From Aureimonas frigidaquae (GTDB lineage Bacteria; Pseudomonadota; Alphaproteobacteria; Rhizobiales; Rhizobiaceae), in NCBI RefSeq assembly GCF_001463905.1, contig NZ_BBWR01000008.1, positions 310,001 through 374,000 of the forward strand: 64,000 nucleotides of DNA, read 5' to 3'. Both the position numbers and the translations under genes were made by a program. Positions 1 through 8,921 of the stretch are shown here, one piece after another. The stretch's first letter is position 1. Each line of letters starts with the position of its first letter. The notes under the pieces are model-generated. The model was not told the origin of the DNA. It saw nothing but the letters and a program-made list of their open reading frames with translations, and made no database searches.

Positions 1-79
1 GTTCGGCGCGCCGAGCCTTTATTCATGGTTTCTCGATCGCTGCACATTTGTCCGCGCGGCCCGGTTGTGAGGAGAGACC

Positions 80-529
80 GTGAGCATATCCATATGGCAC
101 TGGGTCATCTTGCTGCTGCTTCTGGCAGCACCGCTTCTGTTCCTGCGCTACCGTGTGCCGGAAGGCCCCAATCGGTTCGGTCCGCCTGCGGCACCGGCCG
201 GTTTTGTCGAGGCGGTGAAGCGCTTCTTTGCCAATTACGTGAATTTCCGTGATCGCGCGAGCCGGTCGGAATTCTGGTACGCGATGCTGTTCTATGTCGT
301 GCTTTTCTTCCTGGTCGGTTTTCTCCGCCTGCCCGATATATTCGCTACAATCCTTTACCTCGTCCTGTTCCTGCCGCTCCTGTCGATCAGCGCCCGCCGC
401 CTGCACGATTCCAACCGGTCTGGCTGGCTCCAGCTCGTCGCCTTCTTCACCCCCATTGGCACGATCATCGCAATCATCTGGTTTTCCAGGCCGCCGAGCG
501 AAGATCATTTGCCAAGTGACAACTGCTAG
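80..529 (+). CDS. DUF805 family inner-membrane protein
   Basis: A 149-residue membrane protein of the DUF805 (YhaH-like) family; its molecular role is not established. An N-terminal hydrophobic segment covers about residues 7-22. The first family signature FRDRASRSEFW lies at 56-66 and runs into further membrane segments (about 68-83, 87-103, 118-134), with the second signature RRLHDSNRSGW at 106-116. The GTG start at 80 is chosen because GGAGAG sits just upstream at 71-76 and the hydrophobic segment follows at once. It stands alone at the window edge, with no partner to suggest a role. Family call is firm, function unknown. Confidence 0.85.
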   Translation: MSISIWHWVILLLLLAAPLLFLRYRVPEGPNRFGPPAAPAGFVEAVKRFFANYVNFRDRASRSEFWYAMLFYVVLFFLVGFLRLPDIFATILYLVLFLPLLSISARRLHDSNRSGWLQLVAFFTPIGTIIAIIWFSRPPSEDHLPSDNC

Positions 530-1134
530 AGCCCAGCCGCGTGACGCGCCTTAAACCCGCCGCCACCCAGTCGGCTCGCCAAAGTCCACGCCAATGCAGC
601 GGATCGCTTCGTCGAGCGCTCCGCGGGCAACCGTCATTGTGTGGCCATTGGCATGGATCGCGGTAACGCGGTCTGAGGATCGCCACATGGCCTTTCCAAA
701 AGACGAGGTCGCTGCACCCGCGCTCTGCGCGCGCGATCGCCTCGCCGAAACAATCCTTCGGGTTCCAGCCCTAAGTCTGCCATTTGACGGCGCTGCAGGA
801 ACGGCAGGTTTCCGGCGGCGATGGAAGCACACCGAACGACCGCGATGGGGTCGTTGCTGAACGGCGGCTTTCCCCAATTCTTCGTCGAAACCGGTCAGTC
901 CGCTGTCGGCCCCGAACCAGACGGGCCATAAATGGCTTCGATGGGGTGGGAAGGAGACTGTCCGGTATTGGACGGCATCAGTGTAAAAGGCGACGTTGGA
1001 ATATGTGCTGTAGTCTGACAGCAGCGCGCCCTCATGTCTGCCGTTGAAGCAATAGGCGTCATCGCCTGAGAGCCGCCGCTTTGTTTCCTTCAGGAAAGCG
1101 CCAATTGCGGAGATACGGAAGCCGACATGCACCA
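530..1134. other. intergenic stretch holding repeat copy A, no supported gene
   Basis: About 600 bases separate the DUF805 gene from the 3' end of the AbiJ-like gene. The part near 845-971 is copy A of a dispersed repeat. A minus-strand open frame of about 212 codons runs through it, but it overlaps the neighbouring gene, is rich in Arg/Ala/Ser shadow composition, and crosses the repeat, whose copies carry indels relative to each other. I see no RNA gene or clear terminator here. Confidence 0.5.
845..971. repeat. dispersed intergenic repeat, copy A
   Basis: Shares with 3159-3282 the blocks TTGCTGAACGG, TTCGT(C/T)GAAACCGGTCAG, TCCGCTGTCGG, CCGAACCAGACG, ATGGCTT and GGGGTGGGAAG, in the same order and orientation; copy C (9311-9378) shares the first part. 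Single-base insertions and deletions between copies break any common reading frame, so it does not look protein-coding. Origin and role unknown. Confidence 0.7.
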
Positions 1135-2163
1135 CTACATGCGCCGGATTAGGTTCTTTATCCAGCTCATACTGAACTCGATTGCCCATTCTGTTTGTGG
1201 TCTCGTCAGCGACGGCATGATTGAGCTACCAGCCCCATGCCCGAATGGATTTCGAACGTGGGTGAAGAAGTCTTTGATCGATACGCTCTCCCAAGGGGCT
1301 ATGAAGGCATTTGTCTTAGAACAGAGGTTATCAATATAATTGTGGGCACCCCTCTCTTTTCCGTGCGTCCATCCTTTGGTGTCGGAGATGATTTTGATGG
1401 TGCTTTCCAACGCTCGTGCCGCATAAAAAGCAGGGTCCCTGCCGTCATTGTCGCGGAGGTCGAGCGCCTCTTTCATGTCGATATCAACGTTCTGCCATTG
1501 TGGGGCTGTCAGGAGAGACCAAAAGGGGGTCTCAACCTCGATCTGCACCAGATCGTCGGTCACTATCTGAATGAAGCCGTTATGGTAATTCAAAGGGTAT
1601 CTGGCTTGGCGGACGCGAGTGTTCAGTTCGTCTACAGCGGTTTGAAATGCGTTTGTTCGCATAGCGCGTCGAGCGCGGGCACCGTCTTCCGGATTTCCAG
1701 GCACTCTCAGTCCCGGGCGGGTGAGCGAGGCAAGTAGCTTCTCGCCATCCGTTACATCCCTCGCATTCATTGCTGCAATTTCGGTTTCCTTTGCGCGGAA
1801 GCCAAGTTCGATGAGGCTCAAGCGCTCTTTTAAGTGGGTATCTGGTGAACCGGCAGGGGGCTGGGTCAGCCACTTCTCGCAGACCGAAAGCAGGGTATTT
1901 TTGAACGTCTGTAATCGCCCGTTGGTGGTATAGGACGACCAGTGTTGGGAAAGCTCTTTCACGCCAAGTTCGCGTGACAGGCTGCTTTCAAGCGTCGTCC
2001 AGAAACTGACGGATGCAGGGTTCTCCTGGCCATCCAGGTAATAGGGCGCTAGGTCCTCCGCCAGGATGCGGAACGATTGGACAAGCAGGCGAATGTCCCG
2101 CTCCTCATACGCTGCACGAAGCTGAACCCCTTCGTATCGGCGAGCAAAAATATCGACAAGCAT
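1135..2163 (-). CDS. AbiJ-like abortive-infection protein with C-terminal HEPN (Abi_C-type) domain
   Basis: A 342-residue protein. Its N-terminus (about 1-45, MLVDIFARRYEGVQL then a helical stretch) resembles the AbiJ N-terminal domains. The C-terminal part (about 235-342) is a HEPN/Abi_C-type helical domain ending with RNPFGH at 304-309. This fits the R-x4-H catalytic motif of HEPN ribonucleases, with a polar residue after Arg. Such domains are known from toxin-antitoxin and phage-exclusion systems, where they cut RNA; activity here is inferred. It lies 37 bp downstream of a putative nuclease gene on the same strand and is probably co-transcribed with it. GC is visibly lower than in the right half of the window, which fits acquisition. 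The specific AbiJ subtype is uncertain. Confidence 0.7.
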   Translation of the reverse strand: MLVDIFARRYEGVQLRAAYEERDIRLLVQSFRILAEDLAPYYLDGQENPASVSFWTTLESSLSRELGVKELSQHWSSYTTNGRLQTFKNTLLSVCEKWLTQPPAGSPDTHLKERLSLIELGFRAKETEIAAMNARDVTDGEKLLASLTRPGLRVPGNPEDGARARRAMRTNAFQTAVDELNTRVRQARYPLNYHNGFIQIVTDDLVQIEVETPFWSLLTAPQWQNVDIDMKEALDLRDNDGRDPAFYAARALESTIKIISDTKGWTHGKERGAHNYIDNLCSKTNAFIAPWESVSIKDFFTHVRNPFGHGAGSSIMPSLTRPQTEWAIEFSMSWIKNLIRRM

Positions 2164-2200
2164 GGTGTTTATCCGTCAGGGCGACCGGGCGTTTCGGTCG

Positions 2201-2857
2201 TTAGCATCGATTTTTCTTCAGTTTGATGTCCAGGAGATTGCTCGCTCTCGATTGAAGTAGACGCTCAGCGACCAATTTGCGTCGGTTTCCAGTAGACGGA
2301 ATTCCCCAAGCTCGACTGCCCGCATAACAATCCAAGATGCGCCCAGTGAAACCGGTCATCGTCCGTGGTTGGATTCCGGTGAGAGAGTTTTGCTTCATCT
2401 GACCCACCTGGTGCGATGACAGCACTTTGACGCCATCAGGTTCATACACCCAGACGTAAACGCCTTGGCGTTCTGCTAATGCCTCCATACGGCGGCAAGC
2501 ATCTTTCAGTTCCGTCCGGTCGATGTTGCGGTCATACTTCGCCTGGATAAAAATGCCTTTGTCAAAGCCGTCAGCTCCATCGAGCGAGATCGACAGGAAA
2601 AGGTCCGCGCCGAAAAGCTTTTCCATCGAGTTTGGGCCGCGATCCGGCAATGACTGGGCTATTACTCGAAAGACATATTCTCCTACCTGCGAGTTATCCA
2701 GCCTGTCTTCCAGGCGCTGGCACAATCGCGACGTGATCTCGGCTTCCTGCACCATACTGACACCGCCTGCGGTGTCTGAGTACAAGTCCGCTACGAGCTC
2801 ATCCACCGCCCCGCCAAGCCGATCCATTATGAGGCGGCGGTTTTCGTCGTCCAACAT
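2201..2857 (-). CDS. putative PD-(D/E)XK-type nuclease domain protein
   Basis: A 218-residue protein with no strong full-length family match that I recognise. It carries a restriction-endonuclease-like core: Glu79, then GAD with Asp85, a beta-strand LFLSISLD, a turn, and FIQAK with Gln105 and Lys107. D-x19-QxK is the QxK variant of the PD-(D/E)XK motif known from Mrr-like enzymes. The start is set at 2857 because GGGGG lies about 8 bases upstream; the frame could open at a TTG 24 bases earlier, which has no ribosome site. The gene leads the two-gene unit with the HEPN protein. Role as a defence nuclease or sensor is inferred from motif and partner. Confidence 0.6.
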   Translation of the reverse strand: MLDDENRRLIMDRLGGAVDELVADLYSDTAGGVSMVQEAEITSRLCQRLEDRLDNSQVGEYVFRVIAQSLPDRGPNSMEKLFGADLFLSISLDGADGFDKGIFIQAKYDRNIDRTELKDACRRMEALAERQGVYVWVYEPDGVKVLSSHQVGQMKQNSLTGIQPRTMTGFTGRILDCYAGSRAWGIPSTGNRRKLVAERLLQSRASNLLDIKLKKNRC

Positions 2858-3370
2858 CTTGCCCCCATCGATGCGATGCAATCTTGCCGAGCATTACAGA
2901 AAATTTTGCCTAATCACACCGGCTCCTAAGCTGAGCTAACATGAAAGTATTGGCTTTAAGCGGCGGATACGCAGTCAGGCTAATTCGCGACTGCAGTTGA
3001 CCGAAGCGTGTCACAACTAATTGAGAGCTGAGACGCCCAAAGAGAATGCAGCATGTCATTAGAAGCGGACATGCCGCTCTCCGCTCCAATTGTGCCAGAG
3101 GCGAAGTCAACCGATTGGCAGCTTTCAGGGACTACTCACGAGCAGATGAATGACTGACATGGGGTCGGTTGCTGAACGGCCGCTTTCCCGCCTCTTCGTT
3201 GAAACCGGTCAGTCCGCTGTCGGCTCCGAACCAGACGAGCCTTATGGCTTGAACGGGGTGGGAAGCAGAATGTCTGTATTGGGATTGCCGACCCTTAAAA
3301 GCTGACATACGCTCAGCTTGCTCGCGCACGAGAGCTGGCACAGTCATTGCCTAAGCAGTTGGGGGCCGGC
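2858..3370. other. intergenic region with repeat copy B; promoter zone for two divergent genes
   Basis: About 510 bases between the divergent nuclease and barrel genes. It contains repeat copy B (3159-3282) and, 93 bases before it, the 13-mer CGGACATGCCGCT (3066-3078), which recurs 103 bases before copy C. No gene is supported. Promoters for both flanking genes must lie here but I cannot place them with confidence. Confidence 0.5.
3159..3282. repeat. dispersed intergenic repeat, copy B
   Basis: Matches copy A over its whole length, with small indels, and matches copy C over the first 68 bases (GGGGTCGGTTGCTGAACGG, CCGCTTTCC, GAAACCGGTCAGTCCGCTGT). It sits between the nuclease-HEPN pair and the barrel gene. 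Confidence 0.75.
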
Positions 3371-4153
3371 ATGAAAGCTTTGTTACTCGGGATTCTGCTG
3401 GCAGCCGGCGGGTTGGGTACAGCTATGGCAGCTGATGCCGTAGCACCGATGGCGCCAGTGACTTATTTGACTGAACATGAGGGTTGGAGTTTCGCCATCT
3501 CCCCTTACCTTTGGGTCGCGGGCTTGGATGGGAATATTGCGCAGTTTGGCTCGCCAGTCGTTGAGGTCAACGAGAGTTTCACCGATATTCTCAAGAACTT
3601 TGATGTTGGTTTCATGTCGATTGCCGAGGCTCGCAACGGCAACTTTAGCTTTTTCAACGACCTTCAGTATGGCAAGGTTTCTTCCGACGCGACGACGCCG
3701 CTCGGTATTTTGGCCGGCACTATCAACGCCAAGTCGACGACATTCGCTGGTCTGCTCGGTGGCGGATACACCATCGCCAAATCGGACGCAGGGTTCCTGG
3801 ATGTCGCCATCGGAGCCCGGCTCTGGTCGGTCGATACCGAATTGTCGTTTTATGGCGGGCTTCTCGACGGTCGCACCGTTTCAGATGGGGACACCTGGGT
3901 CGACGGTTTGGCCGGGATCCGTGGCAGATACGATTTCACCCCGCGGCTTTACATGACGGGTTGGGGACTGGTTGGCGCAGGCGAGGCCGACCTTGATTGG
4001 GACGTGGCCGCCGGGCTCGGTTACCGCATAAACGACCGTTTCTCTTCGGTCCTAGGTTACCGCGCACTCGGAGTGGACTACAGCAACGGCGACGGCTTTG
4101 TATTCGACGTCATTCAGCATGGGCCCATCCTCGGGGTCGTCGCACGTTTCTAA
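3371..4153 (+). CDS. outer-membrane beta-barrel protein
   Basis: A 260-residue exported protein: a signal peptide (MKALLLGILLAAGGLGTAMA, cleavage near AMA-AD) followed by alternating amphipathic strands and a C-terminal Phe, the usual end of an outer-membrane barrel. Strand-like segments such as WSFAISPYLWVAGLDG and RLYMTGWGLVGAG support about 10-12 strands. The ATG at 3371 is preferred over an upstream TTG at 3347 because it begins the signal peptide directly and a G-rich site lies just before it. Substrate or role unknown. It converges with the next barrel gene across a 72-bp gap. Confidence 0.75.
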   Translation: MKALLLGILLAAGGLGTAMAADAVAPMAPVTYLTEHEGWSFAISPYLWVAGLDGNIAQFGSPVVEVNESFTDILKNFDVGFMSIAEARNGNFSFFNDLQYGKVSSDATTPLGILAGTINAKSTTFAGLLGGGYTIAKSDAGFLDVAIGARLWSVDTELSFYGGLLDGRTVSDGDTWVDGLAGIRGRYDFTPRLYMTGWGLVGAGEADLDWDVAAGLGYRINDRFSSVLGYRALGVDYSNGDGFVFDVIQHGPILGVVARF

Positions 4154-4225
4154 TTAAGATTGGGAACGACGATGATGCATATGGATTGGCGTAGCCCATT
4201 ACCTGGAGCGATGAGGGTCTGAGAC

Positions 4226-5032
4226 TTACTGTGGGAACAGAAACGTAAGACTCGTTCGAAACCCCCATTCGGGCCCGCCTCTTGGCACTTCAGCATAGTA
4301 ACGGCCGCCGACCTGAAAGCTTATTGATTGCTCGCCTACCCTAATTATCTGGGACACGCCGAGGTTTATAGGCACCGTCCATTGCCCGTCGATCCAGTTG
4401 TAACTTGCTTCGGTGTTCGCTGATATTGTTCGCCCACCGCCAATGCTTCGGGACACGAAGGGCTGTAGAAACGTCTGACTGACATCCTGTCGGCCGCTGC
4501 TGCCAGCCACTGACCACAGATGGTTTGCCAATGCACCAACCGTCCAAGAGCCATCCTGTAGCGCAAGAACGCCCGTAGGACCGGCGCCAAATTTTCCGGA
4601 TCCTAAGACATCGTCTGTCGCAGTAGGAAGAAGGAATATCGGCCCGAAGCCCCAGATCAGTCCGCTCGGGTTCGGTGCGCGCGGTGAAAGGAAGAAGCTT
4701 GCGCTGATATCTCCGAGACCGCCGACGTCGCCGTCCGGCACGTAATCACGGTAGGCGATCGGAATGATCGTCCGTGAGATTATAAGCCAGTCGTCGTTGA
4801 GGGGGATCGGGATCACAGGTTGAATATTGGCGGTGTATGCGAAACCGCTTTCTGAAAACCCCGCACCGTAGTCAAAGTTGCTCTGAATTGGCACGCTAAT
4901 CAGATTGGCTACCGGATTGGCGAGCTTCTTGGCGAGTTCATCAGCGGACTGGGCACTCGCCGGAATAGAGCCACCTACGGCTAAAACCAGTGCTACGGCT
5001 GACCACACGGCGAACATGGGTAGCTTCAGCAT
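4226..5032 (-). CDS. outer-membrane transporter-like barrel (MetA-pathway phenol degradation family type)
   Basis: A 268-residue exported protein with signal peptide (about 1-27, ending ASA-QS), then SADELAKKLANPVANLISVPIQSNFDYG, a segment typical of the outer-membrane proteins grouped with the phenol MetA-degradation family. Repeated Gly-rich beta-strands follow and the chain ends in LTFLFPQ. Members are thought to form outer-membrane channels; the substrate is unknown. It is the last gene of a four-gene minus-strand run with two DUF1254/DUF1214 proteins and a HAD phosphatase, all exported, so these genes probably act together in the envelope. Family assignment is moderately firm. Confidence 0.7.
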   Translation of the reverse strand: MLKLPMFAVWSAVALVLAVGGSIPASAQSADELAKKLANPVANLISVPIQSNFDYGAGFSESGFAYTANIQPVIPIPLNDDWLIISRTIIPIAYRDYVPDGDVGGLGDISASFFLSPRAPNPSGLIWGFGPIFLLPTATDDVLGSGKFGAGPTGVLALQDGSWTVGALANHLWSVAGSSGRQDVSQTFLQPFVSRSIGGGRTISANTEASYNWIDGQWTVPINLGVSQIIRVGEQSISFQVGGRYYAEVPRGGPEWGFRTSLTFLFPQ

Positions 5033-5079
5033 TTGCCGAGCCTCTCAAATCACATTCGGGATCACTTGCACCATCGTCG

Positions 5080-6555
5080 TCAGCCTCGGCGCTCGACAGC
5101 TGGAGGCGTCCATGAACCGTCGATGATCGGCGTCTTTGGCCAATATGCACGTAAGTAGAGTGAGAAGTCCGCATTGCCCGGCGCCGGCAACCAGTTCGCC
5201 TCGTGGTCGGCACCGGGCGACCTGGCCTGTACGTGGATGGTCAGTGAACCGTCGGCGTTGTACTTCAACGTCTTGTTTTTGGTGCCGAGTGAATAGCGGC
5301 CGAGTTCGTTGGGTGCAAACAGGTGCTGGTCGTTGTAGAGGGTCAGCGACCAGAACCCCTCGACCGGCGGGAGGGCATCCTTTGCAAAGGTGATGGAATA
5401 GCCATTGGTGCCGTTCAGACGGTCGCCCGCCTTATCAAGGTCTTGGTAGAAGTACTGCGCCTGGAGCGTCGTGTTGACGAGGATATTGGATTTTGCGGCA
5501 GCCGTGCGTGTGAAATAGTCGGTTCCGAAGGCCGCGCCATTGGCGATCGTGGTCCAATGATCCGGCAAGGAAATGCCGTAGTTGCGGAATTCGAAAAGCG
5601 GCGCAACCAGCTCGCGCTCAGCCTCCTGCGCGGCTTCTGCTGCCGCTGCTCGGAAAGCCGGGTCGCCCTTCGCAGCCTCCACGACCGCTAAGACCTGTGC
5701 ATACCGCGCCTCTTCACCGGGCAGCGGCGGCACGAGGCGCAGCGCCTCCGGTAACTGGTCGATGAACCGTTCGGGGAAGACCCATTGGGTTTCCCCCTCG
5801 CTTTGTTTTTCTTGTTGCTCAAGAACCGGGATCTTTGACCAGTCTGTTTCTTTCATTGTGCCGTCGAACTCGGCGAGGGGATAGGCCATGATTTGGTGCA
5901 GAAGCGGCTGCACGGCAGCGCGATCTTCCGGCGTATCGTCCATGAACAGACGCGGCCCGACGAAGGCCGTTTGTGTCGAAGAGCGGAAGACCTGCTTGAT
6001 GCCCTTGGGCACCTCGCCATGCCAGTCAGGGCCGACAATTAGGTAAAAGCCGGGAGTGGTGCCGTACATCTTGCCGAGCGTCGCAAAACCGTCGGTTCGC
6101 CCATCGACGATCTGATAAATCCAGAAGCGATCGCCGAAATCCGGCACTTGAACAACGACGGGTGACGTTTCCAGCGCCATAAAGCCGACACCATAGACCA
6201 CGTCCTGGTTCGGGCAGGCGACGATCCGCTCGTCGGCCGCGATGTAGTCGGTAAGCATCGCCAGCCTGTTCAGCGGTGCGGAAGGGGCAGGACCAGCCCT
6301 CACAAAGTCCTCGATGGGCGCCATCGCGCCACGCCGGTTGTGCATGTTGATGATCGGCCACGCCCAGAAGTACGCATCCCGAACAACGGCCCGCACGTAG
6401 GCTTCGGTGATCTTGACGCGCGCGTCCGGACCGGGCGGCATAGCCGCTGCAAAATTCGGCGAAGGCGGCAGCGGTTGCGGGTTCAATCCGGCAGCACCGG
6501 CGAGCGTGGACGACCCAACGAGGACGGATGCAAGAACGAGTGCGAGACGCGTCAT
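5080..6555 (-). CDS. exported DUF1254/DUF1214 protein (first copy)
   Basis: A 491-residue protein with a signal peptide (about 1-22), a DUF1254 domain (about 45-180; VRDAYFWAWPIINMHNRRGAM, then CPNQDVVYGVGFMAL and FWIYQIVD) and a C-terminal DUF1214 domain (about 355-485; GYSITFAKDALPPVEGFWSLTLYN, then WLPAPG and LRAYWP). The families are widespread in proteobacteria but have no established biochemical function. Its start overlaps the stop of the upstream HAD gene by 4 bases (6552-6555), which indicates translational coupling. A paralogue lies two genes upstream. Family call is firm; function unknown. Confidence 0.85.
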   Translation of the reverse strand: MTRLALVLASVLVGSSTLAGAAGLNPQPLPPSPNFAAAMPPGPDARVKITEAYVRAVVRDAYFWAWPIINMHNRRGAMAPIEDFVRAGPAPSAPLNRLAMLTDYIAADERIVACPNQDVVYGVGFMALETSPVVVQVPDFGDRFWIYQIVDGRTDGFATLGKMYGTTPGFYLIVGPDWHGEVPKGIKQVFRSSTQTAFVGPRLFMDDTPEDRAAVQPLLHQIMAYPLAEFDGTMKETDWSKIPVLEQQEKQSEGETQWVFPERFIDQLPEALRLVPPLPGEEARYAQVLAVVEAAKGDPAFRAAAAEAAQEAERELVAPLFEFRNYGISLPDHWTTIANGAAFGTDYFTRTAAAKSNILVNTTLQAQYFYQDLDKAGDRLNGTNGYSITFAKDALPPVEGFWSLTLYNDQHLFAPNELGRYSLGTKNKTLKYNADGSLTIHVQARSPGADHEANWLPAPGNADFSLYLRAYWPKTPIIDGSWTPPAVERRG

Positions 6556-7568
6556 TTTTGTTCTCCCTCAACCGTGCCTACGACGGTCTTCCAGTCATGC
6601 TTTATGCTCGCAACGTGAAAGCCGTACCGCTGCGCCGCGTTTAGCGAGTACTCGTCCGGTTCGGCGTATTCGAACTCACGGGCGGCGTCGTCGTGGTTGA
6701 CTAATAGCTGGAAGCTCGCGCCGTCTCGATCCTTAGACCAACGCATCATCGCGATGTCCCCGCGTCCGCCCTCGTTGCCGGCGACGAAGACGGGGCGCGT
6801 CGGCATTGCGAGGCTGATGGTGACAGGCTTGAACTCGCCGTCGTTCAATCGCCCGATCGTCCCGTCGAATAGAAGGACGGTTCGACCGTCGCGCTCGTCG
6901 AGCCGCGTGCCGACATGGCTGCCCATGACGCGTTCAGGCGGGATGCCGAACATGCCTTGCGACACTTCACGAGTGATGAGGAGCGGACTGCCGCTGCATA
7001 TCCAGTTCGTGAAGCCGTTTGCCTCCAGCAGAGCAAGGACCTCGCGCATCGGTTGGTAGACGGCCTGCGAGTAGGGAACACCGAACCTCTCGGCCGTCTT
7101 CCCCTCGATCAGCGGGCGGACGTTCTGAACGATCTCCTCCGTGGTCCTGCCGTCCGTCGTCACCGCGACTAGATCAACGATGCCCTGTTCGCCCGCCGCA
7201 TGCAGCGTTGCGACGTCGCCTTTCAGCAAGGCGGCGACGGCAGGCCTGTCTCTTAGCATAGGTTTTGCCTCGACCGCCTGCTGGATGTCGTCCAGGACCG
7301 GGACAAGCGCTAGCGGAACCGGTCGTTCGGGAACCAGGGTGCCGTCCATGTCGAACACCGCCACGCGCTCGTCGGTGGGGACGAAGCCTGGTTGCCCTTC
7401 CGTCGTAGCCTCGCGCACGAAATCAACGATAGCCTGCTTGACCGGGGTCTCATTCCACGAAGGCAGCGGGTCGGTCTGCGCAAAGGCTCGCGGCATCAGA
7501 GCCAGCAAAACGGCGGTGGCGAGCACTGGAGAATGGCGGGTGCGTCGATTGACGTGTGTCGGGATCAT
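6552..7568 (-). CDS. exported HAD-superfamily phosphatase
   Basis: A 338-residue protein with a signal peptide (about 1-30, ending AFA-QT) followed by a HAD fold. Motif I is FDMDGTLVPE with the nucleophile and acid at Asp73 and Asp75; motif II is ICSGSP (about 194-199); a later acidic motif GNEGGRGDIAMM (about 261-272) fits motif IV. The expected activity is phosphoester hydrolysis in the periplasm; the substrate is unknown. It lies between two DUF1254/DUF1214 genes and overlaps the downstream one by 4 bases, so the three products are probably made together. Confidence 0.8.
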   Translation of the reverse strand: MIPTHVNRRTRHSPVLATAVLLALMPRAFAQTDPLPSWNETPVKQAIVDFVREATTEGQPGFVPTDERVAVFDMDGTLVPERPVPLALVPVLDDIQQAVEAKPMLRDRPAVAALLKGDVATLHAAGEQGIVDLVAVTTDGRTTEEIVQNVRPLIEGKTAERFGVPYSQAVYQPMREVLALLEANGFTNWICSGSPLLITREVSQGMFGIPPERVMGSHVGTRLDERDGRTVLLFDGTIGRLNDGEFKPVTISLAMPTRPVFVAGNEGGRGDIAMMRWSKDRDGASFQLLVNHDDAAREFEYAEPDEYSLNAAQRYGFHVASIKHDWKTVVGTVEGEQK

Positions 7569-7610
7569 GGGGGTGCCTTCTCCTCGGCGGGCCGGTTCAG
7601 CAAATTCTGG

Positions 7611-8921
7611 TCAGTTCACCTTGGTCACGGCCGGAAGCCAGTATGTGCCATTGGAGACGCCGTCGATTGGGCCATAGAAGCGGAACGTAAGGCGGTAGAC
7701 GGAGCCGCGCGGCGTCGGCAGCCAGTTGCCGTCCGGAATACCGTCCGGCTTCTCGGCAGCAAAATGGAGGGTGAGCGATCCATCCGACCCGTATTCGGGC
7801 TTGGTCTCGGCGTTCAAGAGATACCGTCCCGTCGGGTTCGGAAGCACACGGAAGTGCTGAGTGTCGACCGCGATCACCGACCAAAAGTATTTGGCGAACC
7901 GCGCTGGCAGGGCGTCCGCTGGGAAAGTCATGGAATAGGCATTGTCGCCCGTTAGGTGCGCACCGTCGGCATCTATGCTGGCTCGGTAATAAACTACCTC
8001 TGGGGCGATGTTGGCCCAGATCCCGCCGTAGTTCACCAAAGTCCGCGTAAGATAGTCGATGTCGTAGACGCCAATGGTTGCCGGACGCGCCCAGTTGTTC
8101 ATGACCGTGCCGTGGCCGATCGGTGGACCCGCCTTAGCAAAGTCGGATAGCGCGCGTTCGCGAATAATTCCATCGATACGCTGACGCTCCACCGGATCCT
8201 TCACGGCTTCCCCAATCGCACGAGCCGTGTTCGTGAGAGGCTCCAAACCCGGGTTGAGGTCGGGTTCGCTGTCGAGGGCCGCAGCGGCCGCTTCGAAAGC
8301 TTCGACACCAGGAAGTTCCTGAGGTTCGAGCACTGGGGTTGTCGGCATCTCAGGCAGCAACGGCGACCCGGTCGTCGTCAGGGTGAATTGCTGCTGGAGG
8401 GCCGTGGCTGCGTCCCAGTCATCCCCAAGGGCAACACGGGAGAGAACACGAGAAACCTTGACGGGCAGATCAATTCGCGCCGTCAGATTTGTGGGAAGAT
8501 CGACGGACGCGCCTTTGAGGCAGACGGCGAACTCTCCGTACGGCTTATTTGGAAAGACCCGCTCATTGATGTTGGCCAGCGTCTCGCCCCATCCGTTCAG
8601 AAACTGTACCGTGAAGTAGCGGTCCTTGATCTCCGGCACGCCGACAATCGTGCAGCTTGTCTCGTCAACTGCGACCCAAGCCTCGGAATAGGCAACGTCG
8701 AGATTGGGGTTTGGCCAGTCCACCGCACCGGGCTTGCGGTGAACGATTTGGTTCCAGTGAAAGCCTTCCTGGAAGTCAAGCTGCTGGCGGCTCGCTACTA
8801 AAAGACGGCCAAGCAGATATATGTAGGAATCGCTTACTTCCTGATCGGAATAGCGCGACTGTGCTTGCGTTGGCGTGGTCAACATCAAGCCACAAACGAA
8901 CATCAGAGCAAGACGAATCAT
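7611..8921 (-). CDS. exported DUF1254/DUF1214 protein (second copy)
   Basis: A 436-residue protein with a signal peptide (about 1-20, ending TQA-QS). The N-terminal DUF1254 part includes NPNLDVAYSEAWVAVD and YFTVQFLNGWGE; the C-terminal DUF1214 part includes NAYSMTFPADALPARFAKYFWSVIA and NWLPTPRG. It is a diverged paralogue of the protein at 5080-6555, with a longer middle section. It is the first gene of the exported minus-strand set, 42 bp ahead of the HAD phosphatase. Biochemical role unknown. Confidence 0.85.
   Translation of the reverse strand: MIRLALMFVCGLMLTTPTQAQSRYSDQEVSDSYIYLLGRLLVASRQQLDFQEGFHWNQIVHRKPGAVDWPNPNLDVAYSEAWVAVDETSCTIVGVPEIKDRYFTVQFLNGWGETLANINERVFPNKPYGEFAVCLKGASVDLPTNLTARIDLPVKVSRVLSRVALGDDWDAATALQQQFTLTTTGSPLLPEMPTTPVLEPQELPGVEAFEAAAAALDSEPDLNPGLEPLTNTARAIGEAVKDPVERQRIDGIIRERALSDFAKAGPPIGHGTVMNNWARPATIGVYDIDYLTRTLVNYGGIWANIAPEVVYYRASIDADGAHLTGDNAYSMTFPADALPARFAKYFWSVIAVDTQHFRVLPNPTGRYLLNAETKPEYGSDGSLTLHFAAEKPDGIPDGNWLPTPRGSVYRLTFRFYGPIDGVSNGTYWLPAVTKVN

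Noticed and set aside
551..1189. A minus-strand open frame of about 212 codons before the AbiJ-like gene's 3' end
   Set aside because: It overlaps that gene by about 55 bases, runs through the dispersed repeat whose copies do not preserve the frame, and shows no known motif.
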